NCBI GenBank assembly: GCA_026225215.1
Contig: JAMFSI010000097.1
Location: 1-48,282 of the forward strand
DNA from: Sphingomonas palustris
GTDB lineage: Bacteria; Pseudomonadota; Alphaproteobacteria; Sphingomonadales; Sphingomonadaceae
Length of the DNA: 48,282 nt
Direction: 5' to 3'
Made by a program: the position numbers and the translations under genes
Notes under the pieces: generated by a model
Database searches by the model: none
Told to the model about the DNA's origin: nothing
Seen by the model: the letters and a program-made list of their open reading frames with translations, nothing else
Part shown: positions 1 through 9,118 of the stretch, in pieces
Numbering within the stretch: position 1 is the stretch's first letter
Layout: each line of letters begins with the position of its first letter

Positions 1-1160
1 AGCGCGCCCAGCTGGCTGTGGCGCTGGACAGCTGGAAGCAGTTGGTCGACGAATTTCCCAAGGTCAAATGGGAAGAGGACCGCGGCGACCGGGAGGCCAT
101 GGGTTCCATGAGCCACCGCCTCGTCGTCCGCGAGGGGATCGGCGTGGTCGGCGCGATCACGCCCTGGAATTTCCCGCTCTATGTAAACGCCGAAAAGGTG
201 GTCTCGGCGCTTCTGGCCGGCTGCACGGTGATCCTGAAGCCCGCCCCCGACACCCCCGGCTGCGGCGCTATCTTCGGCGAGCTGGCGATCGAGGCCGGCT
301 TCCCGCCCGGCGTGCTCAACGTCATCACCGGCGCCGACCCCGCCATGGCCGGCGAAATGCTGGTGACGGATCCACGCGTGGACCTGATCACCTTCACCGG
401 CTCGACGGCCATCGGCAAGCACATCATGAAGGCCGGCGCAGAGACGCTGACCCGCGTCTTCCTGGAGCTCGGCGGCAAGTCGGCCATGATCATCCTCGAC
501 GATGCGCCCAACTTCGCCATGAATGTGGCCCAGTCGATCCTCGTCTTCCACGCCGGGCAGGGCTGTGCGGTGCAGTCGCGGTTGCTCGTGTCGAAGGCGC
601 GCTACGCCGAGGCGCTCGAGATCCTGAAGAAGACCTATCAGGCGTTCGAGAACAAATGGGGCCACTTCGACGATCCCGCCTGCTCGATGGGACCGGTCGT
701 TTCGAAGAAGCAGATGGAGCGGGTCAAGAGCTATATCGATCTCGGCCTCGAGGAAGGCGCGACCTTGATCGCGGGCGGAAATCTTCGCCCTGACAAGGGC
801 GGCGGCTGGTTCATCGAACCGACCTGCTTCGTCGATGTGACCAACGACATGCGCATCGCCCAGGAGGAAATCTTCGGGCCAGTGCTGGTGGTCATCCCCT
901 TCGACGATGATGAAGATGCCATCCGCATCGCCAACGACAGCATCTATGGTCTGTCGGGGGGCGTTTGGTCGGGCAGTCTCGACCGGGCGATGAAGGTGGC
1001 GAACCGCATTCGCACCGGCACGATCGGCGTCAACGGCGGCGCGCCGATCAATGGCGACTTGCCCTTCGGCGGTTACAAGCACTCCGGCATCGGTCGTGCC
1101 TGGGGTATCGAGGGGATCGAGGAATATCTCGAAACCAAGATCATCGGCTGGCGAGAATAG
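1..1160 (+). CDS. Aldehyde dehydrogenase, 5' end outside window
   Basis: NAD(P)-dependent aldehyde dehydrogenase that oxidises an aldehyde to its carboxylate. The reading frame is open from the first complete codon (base 3) with no upstream stop, so the N-terminus lies outside the window; about 385 of the family's usual 470-500 residues are present. Visible hallmarks are the ITPWNFPLY segment, the cofactor-loop FTGSTAIGK, the general-base glutamate in LELGGKS, the catalytic cysteine in GQGCAVQSR, and EEIFGPVL near the C-terminus. The gene ends at a TAG about 260 bases before a convergent sugar-nucleotide gene. Substrate is not evident; the neighbours that would tell are off the left edge. Confidence 0.93.
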   Translation, partial: RAQLAVALDSWKQLVDEFPKVKWEEDRGDREAMGSMSHRLVVREGIGVVGAITPWNFPLYVNAEKVVSALLAGCTVILKPAPDTPGCGAIFGELAIEAGFPPGVLNVITGADPAMAGEMLVTDPRVDLITFTGSTAIGKHIMKAGAETLTRVFLELGGKSAMIILDDAPNFAMNVAQSILVFHAGQGCAVQSRLLVSKARYAEALEILKKTYQAFENKWGHFDDPACSMGPVVSKKQMERVKSYIDLGLEEGATLIAGGNLRPDKGGGWFIEPTCFVDVTNDMRIAQEEIFGPVLVVIPFDDDEDAIRIANDSIYGLSGGVWSGSLDRAMKVANRIRTGTIGVNGGAPINGDLPFGGYKHSGIGRAWGIEGIEEYLETKIIGWRE

Positions 1161-1253
1161 AGCTACCGTAAAATCTTCCCCCTCTGGGGCTACCGGGTTC
1201 ACACTTTCTTGCTTTGAGATTTTTCTCCCTCTTCTCAAAGGGATAAATTATCC

Positions 1254-1339
1254 GTCATTCCGGCGAAGGCCGGAATCCAGTCCGGCCTAACCGATTGATG
1301 ATAGGTGGGTTTCTGGATCCCGGCCTTCGCCGGGATGAC
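1254..1339. repeat. Intergenic imperfect palindrome, 27-bp arms
   Basis: Two 27-base arms (1254-1280 and 1313-1339) are reverse complements with two mismatches, each carrying a GGCGAAGGCC core, separated by 32 bases. The element sits between two convergent genes (ALDH and the UDP-glucuronate decarboxylase). GTCATtCCGGCGAAGGCC-type palindromes are familiar as dispersed intergenic repeats in alphaproteobacteria (known from the group, not checked here). As RNA it would form a long hairpin from either strand and could act as a bidirectional terminator, although no clean U-tract follows. Confidence 0.8.
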
Positions 1340-1423
1340 AAAGAACGAATGTATGAATAGGATAGCCGCAGAGGGGGGAGGATTTTGGACGGCTTCGCGA
1401 AAAACGAAGCGCCAGTTGCCCGC

Positions 1424-2410
1424 TCACCCCTTTGCCATTTCACTCAAAAGCCGTTCGAAATAGCCGATCGTCTTTAGCAGCCCCTCCCGCAGCGGCACCG
1501 TCACATCCCAGCCCAGCTGCTCGCGCGCCTTGGCGATATCCGGGCGGCGTTGCTTGGGATCGTCCTGCGGCAACGGCAGATGGCGGATTTGCGAAGCGCT
1601 GCCGGTCAGTTCGATCACCAGCCCGGCCAGCTCCAGCATGGTGAATTCGCCGGGATTGCCGAGGTTGACCGGCCCAGTGATCCCATTGGGCGAGGCCATC
1701 ATCGCCAACAGGCCCTCCACCAGATCGTCGACATAGCAGAACGAGCGGGTCTGCTCGCCATCACCGTGGATGGTGATGTCCTCGCCGCGCAGGGCCTGGA
1801 CGATGAAATTGGACACCACCCGCCCGTCGTTGGGATGCATATGCGGGCCATAGGTGTTGAATATCCGCACCAGTTTGATCGCCACGCTATGCTGGCGGTG
1901 ATAGTCGAAAAACAGCGTTTCGGCGCAGCGTTTGCCTTCGTCGTAGCAGGAGCGTGGACCGATGGGGTTCACATTGCCCCAATATTCTTCGACCTGGGGA
2001 TGGATTGCGGGATCACCATAGACCTCGCTGGTCGAGGCCTGGAGGATCGGCACCCGCAGCCGCTTGGCCAAGCCGAGCATATTGACCGCGCCGACGACGC
2101 TGGTCTTGATCGTCTGCACCGGATCGAACTGGTAATGCACCGGTGAGGCCGGGCAGGCGAGATTGTAGATTTCATCGACCTCGACATAGAGCGGAAAGGT
2201 CACATCGTGGCGCATCAGCTCGAAGCCGGGATGATCGAGCAGAGCGGCGACATTGGCGCGGGTGCCGGTGAAGAAATTATCGACGCAGAGCACATGATGC
2301 CCGCGTTCGATCAGCCGGGCGCAGAGATGCGAGCCGATGAAGCCGGTGCCGCCGGTTACCAGCACTCGCTTTTGAATGGCATAGCGCGGGCGGTGTTCGG
2401 TCAGCGACAC
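1424..2410 (-). CDS. UDP-glucuronate decarboxylase (UDP-xylose synthase) family
   Basis: Extended short-chain dehydrogenase (328 aa) that probably converts UDP-glucuronate to UDP-xylose using bound NAD+, supplying a sugar donor to the polysaccharide locus. The Rossmann motif GGTGFIGSH lies at about residues 20-28. STSEVYGDP and the YDEGK catalytic Tyr/Lys pair follow, then [10 protein letters not shown] and the [11 protein letters not shown] segment, all diagnostic of UXS-type enzymes rather than of dTDP-glucose dehydratase or GalE. Length is normal for bacterial UXS. It lies downstream of and co-directional with the glycosyltransferase at 2497. A related UDP-4-ketopentose-forming activity cannot be excluded. 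Confidence 0.85.
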   Translation of the reverse strand: MSLTEHRPRYAIQKRVLVTGGTGFIGSHLCARLIERGHHVLCVDNFFTGTRANVAALLDHPGFELMRHDVTFPLYVEVDEIYNLACPASPVHYQFDPVQTIKTSVVGAVNMLGLAKRLRVPILQASTSEVYGDPAIHPQVEEYWGNVNPIGPRSCYDEGKRCAETLFFDYHRQHSVAIKLVRIFNTYGPHMHPNDGRVVSNFIVQALRGEDITIHGDGEQTRSFCYVDDLVEGLLAMMASPNGITGPVNLGNPGEFTMLELAGLVIELTGSASQIRHLPLPQDDPKQRRPDIAKAREQLGWDVTVPLREGLLKTIGYFERLLSEMAKG

Positions 2411-2465
2411 TCGGTAATCCCCCTCGAAAGCACTAGCAAGCCGGGGCCGCTAGCAAAATCAACAC

Positions 2466-2508
2466 TCTGGCAATAGTTCTGGCAATAGTTCTGGCATTAC
2501 ATCTGGCG
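2466..2508. repeat. 12-bp tandem repeat, about 3.5 copies
   Basis: The unit TCTGGCAATAGT occurs twice exactly (from 2466 and 2478), a third copy (from 2490) has changes at its end, and a partial fourth copy runs into the coding sequence. The array covers the stop codon of the glycosyltransferase at 2497 (minus strand). It may have arisen by slippage; copy number changes would leave the protein almost intact. Confidence 0.75.
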
Positions 2509-3723
2509 GCGGCTCCAGCCAGGTGCATAACGGCTGTCATCCCAGCCGATCGAGGCCTTGAACTCGGAAATCCGCGCGGCGGCGGCGCTGGCGGCGGGGT
2601 CGAACAGCAATTCCACCGCATCGGCAAGCCGTTCGCTATCACCCAGCCACGCCAATTCCCGCGAACCTGCCACCAGCCGCCGCCAATGGATTTCATCCGC
2701 CATCATCGCCATCGCCTGAGCAATCCCGGCGATCGAGCCATTTTCGATAACATAGCCATTCACGCCATTGCGCACCAGCGCATCGCGCGCGCCGACCGCG
2801 CTCGAGACGATCACCGGCAGATGCAAGGCCAGCGCTTCGTTCACCACCAGCCCCCATTGCTCCACCGTGCTCACCAGCGTCAGCGCCAGCGCATCGGCGA
2901 GCAGCCGCGATACTGCTTCGGCCCCGAGAAAACCGGGAAAGTCCACCTTGTCGGCGATGCCCAGCGCCGCGATCCGCATCCGCATCGCCGCTTCTTCCGG
3001 GCCAGCGCCGACCAGCACCAAGCGATGCGCGCGCTGGCCAGCGGTGGCGCAATAAGCGCCATAGCCTTCGATCAGTTCGAGCAGATTCTTCTTCTCGACG
3101 AAGCGTCCGACGAAGATGAAATGGCGTTGTTCATGGCGCGTGCCCTCTGGTGCCGGGACGCCGCCGCCCTGCGCCAGCACCCGCGCCAGCCCCACCCCAT
3201 CGTAGCCCGGCAGCACCGGACGCCGGCGAAAGCCGAGAAAACGGAAATAGGCCATGTGTCGTCCGGCGCCGACCACGGCGGCGCGATAAGGCGCCAGTGC
3301 CAGCGCTTTGCCCAATTCCCGGCTGACCCGGCGCGGCATATCGTCGAATTTGGATTCGCTGAACACCACCACATACACCCCCCACAGCCGCAACAGCCAT
3401 GCCAGCAGGATGATATCGATCTCGTTATAGCCCACCCCAAGGCAGACCATGCGGCAGCGACGAAGCAGCCGGAACTGGCGCCACAAGCGGCGCAACGGCG
3501 CGATCGCTTCCCAGGATTCGCCTGGAAACAGGGTGAGTTTACGCGCGCCCGCAACCTCGCCCGAAGCCGCCCAGGCATAAGTGATCGATGTCGTCGCCAC
3601 CTCGACCGCGATGACTTCGGCGCGCCCGGACAACCGCCTGGCCACAGCTTCGCAGCGGTCGACATGATAGGCCGCGAATTGGGACCAGAGCAGGGCCACT
3701 TGCGGAAGGCTTGACGAGGGCAT
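2497..3723 (-). CDS. Glycosyltransferase family 4 protein
   Basis: GT-B fold glycosyltransferase (408 aa), presumably adding one sugar to the lipid-linked repeat unit at the cytoplasmic face. The C-terminal donor-binding half is recognisable from HFIFVGRFVEKKNLLELIEGY (around residue 215), RLVLVGAGPEE, and the nucleotide-sugar E-x7-E region in STVEQWGLVVNEALALHLPVIVS. The N-terminal acceptor half is poorly conserved, as usual. The start is followed by PQVALLWSQFAAYHVDRCEA, a normal first beta-strand and helix. It is divergent from the polymerase gene at 3861, so 3724-3860 probably holds promoters for both directions. Sugar specificity cannot be predicted. Confidence 0.85.
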   Translation of the reverse strand: MPSSSLPQVALLWSQFAAYHVDRCEAVARRLSGRAEVIAVEVATTSITYAWAASGEVAGARKLTLFPGESWEAIAPLRRLWRQFRLLRRCRMVCLGVGYNEIDIILLAWLLRLWGVYVVVFSESKFDDMPRRVSRELGKALALAPYRAAVVGAGRHMAYFRFLGFRRRPVLPGYDGVGLARVLAQGGGVPAPEGTRHEQRHFIFVGRFVEKKNLLELIEGYGAYCATAGQRAHRLVLVGAGPEEAAMRMRIAALGIADKVDFPGFLGAEAVSRLLADALALTLVSTVEQWGLVVNEALALHLPVIVSSAVGARDALVRNGVNGYVIENGSIAGIAQAMAMMADEIHWRRLVAGSRELAWLGDSERLADAVELLFDPAASAAAARISEFKASIGWDDSRYAPGWSRRQM

Positions 3724-3860
3724 GCGTGGCCGTGGGTAGCCGGGACCGCAGGTTAGGCAAGGCTTAAGTGTCTGGTTCGCATTCGGGTTTTTGGAATTTC
3801 GGACGCGGTCCGGGGTATCTGGCCTTGCCGCGCCGCGACAAGTGAAGCATCAAGCCCGCC

Positions 3861-5336
3861 ATGTACGATGTCGTCCTCATCCTGGCCGCGCTGATCTTTT
3901 GCGCGGTCAGTTTCTGGTATGGGCGCAGCGGCTATTTCAGCATCTATCATCCATTCACGCTGTATCTCGCGTTTCACGGCTTTCTGTTCGTGTTTCGGCC
4001 GATCGTCGCCCGGGCGCTCGATTTTCGCTTCATCTATCTGCTGTACAGCTTTTCCCCGACTCAGGCGGACAAGATCGAAGCGATCCTGATCTCGACGCTG
4101 GGAATGCTGAGCTTTGCGTTTTGCTGTTTTCGCCACGGCAATGTGCCGATGCGCTTCAATATCGACAGGATCACTTTTACCGAGCGCAGGCTGCTGCTGC
4201 CGGCGTTTCTGGCGATGGCGGCGATCTGTTTCCCCATCGGATTTTATTCGCTGATCAAATTGTGGCACGATTCCAATAACGACACGGCGCTGGCCTCGAT
4301 GGCGATCGACAAAGCCACCCAGATCCGCATCAATACCGAGGGAAATGGCTATTTGAAGGAGGCGCAGCTGATGCTGGCCTCATGCGGGGCGATCCTGGCA
4401 TGGTTGTTCCGCTTTCGCTTGCTGGCGTTGCTGCCGCTGGCCACTTTCGTAGTCGTCCGCGCTGGGACCGGTGGACGCGGGCCCTTTGTGGCAGCTGCAG
4501 CGACACTGGGCCTGCTGTGGCTTTACGACCGACGCCAAAAGCTGCCTTCGACGAGCGCTCTGCTTGGTCTGGTGCTGGTGATCGCGGCCTTCAATGCCGT
4601 CGGCGCCGATCGCGGGCGGGCTATCCGCCAGTGGTTCGGAACCGACAACACTGCAGACCGGCAAGATGGCGCCAGCGTGGAACTGCGACCGCTGGAAGGG
4701 ATGGATTTCGCCAATCTCGAATATCTCGAATATCTGGTCTATGCGATCCCGCAACGCACGCACAGCTACTCATGGTTTACCGAGGAATTACAGCTTTTTA
4801 CCGAACCGATCCCCCGCGAATTATGGCCGGGCAAGCCAGTGGGGCCACCGATCCAGCTGTTCAATCTGTTCGACTATGGCAGTCCGATCGGCATGACCGC
4901 GAGCTTACCGGGCCTGGGCTGGGCGGGGGCGGGCTGGGCCGGCGTGGTCTTCTGGTGCGGCTTGTGGGGCTATGGGTTGGGCTGGATTTACCGCAAATTC
5001 GCCAACGGTTCGCAGACCGCGTTTCAGACGATTGCCTATATGACCTTATTGTCGTCGCTGATCGTGGCGTACCGCGATGGTGGTCTCGTCACGGTGGCGC
5101 GGCAGAATATCTTTTTCATGGCGCCGATCCTGTTGTGGCTGGGCTTCGCCAGGGGGTTCGGGGTGCGTTCTGCGGCACAGGTGCGCCGGATGATCGATGC
5201 GCGTGACCGCCTGCCAATGTCGCATCAGCAGCCGGCGCCCGGCCTTCCTTTGGCCCTCAGCCTGCCTCCGGCAGTCAAGAGGCGGCACGCGACACTGGCT
5301 GCTGAACGCAGAGCCCGGCCTCAGGGTGGCAGTTGA
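3861..5336 (+). CDS. Wzy-like O-antigen/exopolysaccharide polymerase, polytopic
   Basis: A 491-residue inner-membrane protein with about ten or more hydrophobic segments and a short polar C-terminal tail (roughly residues 440-491) rich in Arg and Pro. The large periplasmic-loop region around residues 225-330 and the motif GTGGRGPFVAAAATLGLLW resemble the polymerases that link undecaprenyl-PP-bound repeat units. Sequence conservation in this family is weak, so the call rests on topology and on its place among glycosyltransferases, an acyltransferase and a flippase. It starts at ATG 3861 and ends two bases before the next ATG, indicating an operon with the acyltransferase. Confidence 0.7.
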   Translation: MYDVVLILAALIFCAVSFWYGRSGYFSIYHPFTLYLAFHGFLFVFRPIVARALDFRFIYLLYSFSPTQADKIEAILISTLGMLSFAFCCFRHGNVPMRFNIDRITFTERRLLLPAFLAMAAICFPIGFYSLIKLWHDSNNDTALASMAIDKATQIRINTEGNGYLKEAQLMLASCGAILAWLFRFRLLALLPLATFVVVRAGTGGRGPFVAAAATLGLLWLYDRRQKLPSTSALLGLVLVIAAFNAVGADRGRAIRQWFGTDNTADRQDGASVELRPLEGMDFANLEYLEYLVYAIPQRTHSYSWFTEELQLFTEPIPRELWPGKPVGPPIQLFNLFDYGSPIGMTASLPGLGWAGAGWAGVVFWCGLWGYGLGWIYRKFANGSQTAFQTIAYMTLLSSLIVAYRDGGLVTVARQNIFFMAPILLWLGFARGFGVRSAAQVRRMIDARDRLPMSHQQPAPGLPLALSLPPAVKRRHATLAAERRARPQGGS

Positions 5337-5337
5337 A

Positions 5338-6426
5338 ATGCGGGGAAAGGATCAGGATTTCTTCGACTGGACCGATTTCTGCCGCGCGATGGCTGCATTT
5401 CTGGTTACTGTAAGCCATGTCCGCGATGTGCTGATGAGCGATTGCGGAGGGCAAAAGGCCTGGACGCCCTTTTATACGCTGACCGGTTTCGGCCATTCGG
5501 GCGTGATCGTGTTCTTCGTGCTCAGCGGCTTCTGGATCAGCCGATCGGTATTACGCCGCATCGAAGATAAGGCATTCTGGCCTGCCTATCTGATTGACCG
5601 TTTGTCACGCCTGGGCATCGTGCTGGTGCCTGCGCTCGTCCTCGGCGGTATACTCGACGAGGTCGGGATAGGCTTGCTTCATTTGCCGATCTATCAAGGG
5701 CACTCGGGCGCCCACAGCCTTGTGGAAAATAGCACCGATACGCTCACTCTGCCGACTCTTTTAGGCAATTTGCTGTTCTTGCAGAGAATTGTAGTCGGCA
5801 CTTGGGGCTCGAACGGACCGCTCTGGAGCCTGGCCTTTGAATTTTGGTTCTATATCTGGTTTCCGGCGCTAGCGCTGCTGATCCGCCAACGCCGGATATC
5901 ACTCGCCTTGCTGGCGTTGCTGATCGGCTTGCTGAGCCCTGCGCTCTACGTGGGGTTTGCCAGCTGGCTGGTAGGCTTGCTGCTGTTATTGTGCATCGAT
6001 GACGCATCGGTCCCAGTCAGCCGGTTTTACCTGCCGCTGGCCGCCGGTATGTTCGCGGCGGTACTGCTGATCGGTTCGGCTGAGGTGCCACTGGCAATCA
6101 GCTTTGGGCTGCTGCTGCTAGCGATGTCCCGAACGGCTTTACCTTTTCCTCGAGTGATGGAGCCATTGGCCCGCTATGGCCGAACTTCGAGTTTTTCACT
6201 CTACGCTATCCATTACCCGGTCATCGCACTCGTCGGAGGCTGGTTGGCCAGGCAAGGGCGCCTGGCACCAGGGACGGAAGCGCTGCTCCTGGTGCTGGCG
6301 CTAACGGCGTTCTGCCTGTTTATCGGTTGGATATTTTCTCGCGGCACCGAGGCCTATACGCAGCCGCTGCGCGGTTGGCTGCGCCAACGGTTCCTGGCCC
6401 CGCTATCGACGGGCGGTTCGGCATGA
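5338..6426 (+). CDS. Acyltransferase family 3 membrane protein
   Basis: Integral-membrane acyltransferase (362 aa) that likely O-acetylates or otherwise acylates the polysaccharide. The first helix holds FDWTDFCRAMAAFLVTVSHVRD, carrying the family's Arg and His. It is followed by GVIVFFVLSGFWISRS and WSLAFEFWFYIWFP, and about ten transmembrane segments in all. The frame is open upstream to 5197, but the ATG at 5338 is preferred: it lies one base after the stop of the polymerase gene and is preceded by a purine-rich AGGGTGG, and the upstream extension is only a shadow of the polymerase C-terminus. Confidence 0.88.
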   Translation: MRGKDQDFFDWTDFCRAMAAFLVTVSHVRDVLMSDCGGQKAWTPFYTLTGFGHSGVIVFFVLSGFWISRSVLRRIEDKAFWPAYLIDRLSRLGIVLVPALVLGGILDEVGIGLLHLPIYQGHSGAHSLVENSTDTLTLPTLLGNLLFLQRIVVGTWGSNGPLWSLAFEFWFYIWFPALALLIRQRRISLALLALLIGLLSPALYVGFASWLVGLLLLLCIDDASVPVSRFYLPLAAGMFAAVLLIGSAEVPLAISFGLLLLAMSRTALPFPRVMEPLARYGRTSSFSLYAIHYPVIALVGGWLARQGRLAPGTEALLLVLALTAFCLFIGWIFSRGTEAYTQPLRGWLRQRFLAPLSTGGSA

Positions 6427-6466
6427 CAAGCGCCGTAGCGCGCTGTTCGTGCCCAACTGACCGCCC

Positions 6467-7708
6467 GTGAAGGTCGCCGTCGTTCATCCCGGCACGCAGC
6501 ATAGCTGGCAAACCGCGCTGGCACTGCAAGAGCTGGACCGGCTCGCCTGGTATGCTACCTCGATCTTCTACCAGCCGGACCGCTGGCCTTATCGGCTGGA
6601 GCGCTGGTTGCCCAGCGCGGCGGGGGCAAGGCTGGCCCACGAATTTCGCCGCTTTGCCCAACCCCGGCTCGACCCCACGCTGGTGCGAACCGTCGGCCTG
6701 GCCGAATGGGCCGAGCGGCTGGCGGCGCGCGCCGGTTGGCGCGGGCTCGCTCAGCGGATCGATCGCCTGGGCAACCGCAGCTTCGTCCGCCAGATCGCCC
6801 GCGATCTGGGCAGCCCGCTGCCCTTCGCGGTATGGGGCTATAATGGCAGCGCGCTGTCCACCTTTGAGCTGGCGCGTGAATTGGGCCGCCCCCGCATCCT
6901 CGACCGCACGATCGGCGATTACCGTACTTATAATGCGCTGATGGACGAGGTCGCCGAGCGCTACGGCGAATGGTTCCTGCCCGAAGATCGCCGCATTGCC
7001 CCCGAACATATCGCGCGCGATGACCGCGAATATGCGCTGGCCGACCGCATCGCCGTCGGGAGCGCCTATGCCGCCGAGACCATTCGCGCGCATACGCCGC
7101 CCGACATCGCCGCCAAGCTGACGGTGCTGCCCTATTGCTTCGATGAGGCGTTGTTCGGGGCGATGCCCGCCCCCGTGCCGATCCCCGCTAGCGAGCCGGT
7201 GCGCCTGCTGTTCGTCGGGCAAGCGCATCCGCGCAAGGGCATCCACCACCTGCTGGAGGCCATCGCGCGGATTCCTCCCTCGGCGGCCACTCTCACCATC
7301 GTCGGCGAGTTGCGGGTGCCGCGCGCGGTCTTTGCCCGGCATGCCGATCGTGTCCACTATCTGCCCAGCGTGCCGCGCGCCGATATGCCGGCGATCATGG
7401 CGCGCCATCATCTGCTGGTGTTTCCCAGCTATTTCGAGGGTTCGGCGTTATCGTTGCTGGAAGCGCTGGCGGCGGGGCTGGCGATCGTCCAGACCCCTGC
7501 CGCCGGCAACGGGGTGAACGCGGCTTGCGGCCTGATGCTGGCCCGGCCCGACACCGAACTGCTGCATACAGCGCTGCTCGACGCGATCGGCGACCGCGCC
7601 CGGCTGCAGGAGTGGCGCCTCGCCGCACAAGCCGAAGCGCGGCGCTACAGCTTCGCTCGCTATCGCGATAATATCGTGGGATTGCTGGCAGGGATGGGCC
7701 TTTACTGA
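6467..7708 (+). CDS. Glycosyltransferase (GT-B, group 1 type)
   Basis: Predicted cytoplasmic glycosyltransferase of 413 residues, starting at GTG 6467 (MKVAVVHPGTQHSW), 40 bases after the acyltransferase and co-directional with it. The donor-binding half is clear: VRLLFVGQAHPRKGIHHLLEAI near residue 245, ATLTIVGEL, then FPSYFEGSALSLLEALAAGLAIVQTP, with the two conserved glutamates of the EGS...E motif. It probably adds one sugar to the repeat unit; donor and linkage are unknown. It ends 13 bases before the convergent flippase gene. Confidence 0.85.
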   Translation: MKVAVVHPGTQHSWQTALALQELDRLAWYATSIFYQPDRWPYRLERWLPSAAGARLAHEFRRFAQPRLDPTLVRTVGLAEWAERLAARAGWRGLAQRIDRLGNRSFVRQIARDLGSPLPFAVWGYNGSALSTFELARELGRPRILDRTIGDYRTYNALMDEVAERYGEWFLPEDRRIAPEHIARDDREYALADRIAVGSAYAAETIRAHTPPDIAAKLTVLPYCFDEALFGAMPAPVPIPASEPVRLLFVGQAHPRKGIHHLLEAIARIPPSAATLTIVGELRVPRAVFARHADRVHYLPSVPRADMPAIMARHHLLVFPSYFEGSALSLLEALAAGLAIVQTPAAGNGVNAACGLMLARPDTELLHTALLDAIGDRARLQEWRLAAQAEARRYSFARYRDNIVGLLAGMGLY

Positions 7709-7721
7709 TCCGATCGCCGCT

Positions 7722-9116
7722 CTATCGCGATATCCCGCTTCCCCTCCCCCGACCCAGCCGCAACTGCCCGAACAGTTCCCCGCCATAGCGCCACGAAGCG
7801 GCGGCCACACCGCGCGGAATCACGCCGATGCGGCTGCCGAGCCGCCACACGCAGCTGACCATCGCCGCCTCCTGCAGCACCAGAGCGCAGGCCATGCCGA
7901 TCGTCCCCATCCGCTGTTGCAGCAAAGCCCCGATGCCGAGCGCCAGCGCCCCGGAGCCCAGAAAGAAATAGGAAAAGCCGGCATGGCGATTGATCGCCAT
8001 TATCAGGTTCGACAGCGGCACCCAGGCAGCGTTGAGCAGCATCGCCGTGACCATCAGCGCCAGCAGCAGAAACGAGGGATGGACCAGATGATGCGTCCAG
8101 ATCGCAATGAACGGCAGGCCCAGCGCGAGGATGGCGATGGCGGCGGGCACGACCAGCAAGGCTGTGGTCAGGAGATTGAGCAGCACCAGCCGATCCATGC
8201 CCACTCGGTCCTCAGTCGCGGCAAGCACGGTGTAGCGCGGCATCGATGCGAAATTGAGGCGAAAGGCGAATTGCAGCGCGGTGCGGCTCAGCGTGCGCAC
8301 GGCGGTAAAGGCGGGCACTGCGGCCGGCCCGCTGATCGCGCCGATCACGACCACCGCGCCCTGGATCGTCACCGCATTGGCGCCCGGCAGCACCAGCGCC
8401 GCCATGGCGGGGGCGAAGAGTTCGCGCAATTCACCGCGATCGATCCGCCAGGGCACATGCCGCAGCCAGCCGCCGCGGCTGAGAACGTAGCTGTTCAGCG
8501 CCACGGAACCAACCAGTCGGGCGAGGAAATAGGCCCAGGCGACCGCTGTCAGCCCGTAGCCAAGGCTGGCGGTGACCAGCGCGCAAGTGGCCTCCGCCAG
8601 AATGATGGTATGGTGGATGGTCATGGTTCGGGCATAGGCGTCGACGGCGCGTGAGGCGGCCATCGGGCTTTCGTTGACCAGTGCGATAAAACCATAGCCC
8701 AGCATCAGCCAGACCGTTTCCGCTGCCCGACCACCCGTGGCCACTTGCGCAAAATCGAGCGAATGCGGGAAAATCACCAGCAGCACAAACATCATAGCGC
8801 CCGCAATTGCCGCGCCGGTCACGAGCATGATCAGCCGCAACGAGGCATAAATGGCGCGAGCGCGGGCCAATTCGCCGCGCGCGGCAGCAGCGGTCATGCT
8901 ATTGCCGCCCGTGGACGACAGGCCGAAATCGGCGAGGCCCAGCGACGACGGGATCGTGAACAGGATCAGCCAGGTGCCGTAACCCGCCAGCCCCCAATGC
9001 GCGGTGAACACCGGCAGTGCGATCAATTGCACCCCTAGCTGGATGAACTGGCCATAATAGCCCGCCAGCGTGCCGGCCACGATCCGGTGGGACATGAGCG
9101 CATTCCAACGCGGCAT
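7722..9116 (-). CDS. Wzx-like oligosaccharide flippase
   Basis: Polytopic inner-membrane protein (464 aa, about 12-14 hydrophobic segments) of the polysaccharide-biosynthesis/MATE-like superfamily, expected to flip undecaprenyl-linked repeat units to the periplasm for polymerisation by the Wzy-like protein at 3861. The N-terminus IVAGTLAGYYGQFIQLGVQL followed by LADFGLSSTGGNS is typical. The frame is open up to 9218 but ATG 9116 is chosen, because it lies two bases after the stop of the upstream glycosyltransferase and the extension is Arg-rich shadow sequence. Co-transcribed with the gene at 9119. Confidence 0.83.
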   Translation of the reverse strand: MPRWNALMSHRIVAGTLAGYYGQFIQLGVQLIALPVFTAHWGLAGYGTWLILFTIPSSLGLADFGLSSTGGNSMTAAAARGELARARAIYASLRLIMLVTGAAIAGAMMFVLLVIFPHSLDFAQVATGGRAAETVWLMLGYGFIALVNESPMAASRAVDAYARTMTIHHTIILAEATCALVTASLGYGLTAVAWAYFLARLVGSVALNSYVLSRGGWLRHVPWRIDRGELRELFAPAMAALVLPGANAVTIQGAVVVIGAISGPAAVPAFTAVRTLSRTALQFAFRLNFASMPRYTVLAATEDRVGMDRLVLLNLLTTALLVVPAAIAILALGLPFIAIWTHHLVHPSFLLLALMVTAMLLNAAWVPLSNLIMAINRHAGFSYFFLGSGALALGIGALLQQRMGTIGMACALVLQEAAMVSCVWRLGSRIGVIPRGVAAASWRYGGELFGQLRLGRGRGSGISR

Positions 9117-9118
9117 GC

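Noticed and set aside
6320..7411. A 363-codon open frame on the minus strand
   Set aside because: Antisense to the glycosyltransferase at 6467, with the His/Arg/Gln-rich composition of a shadow frame.
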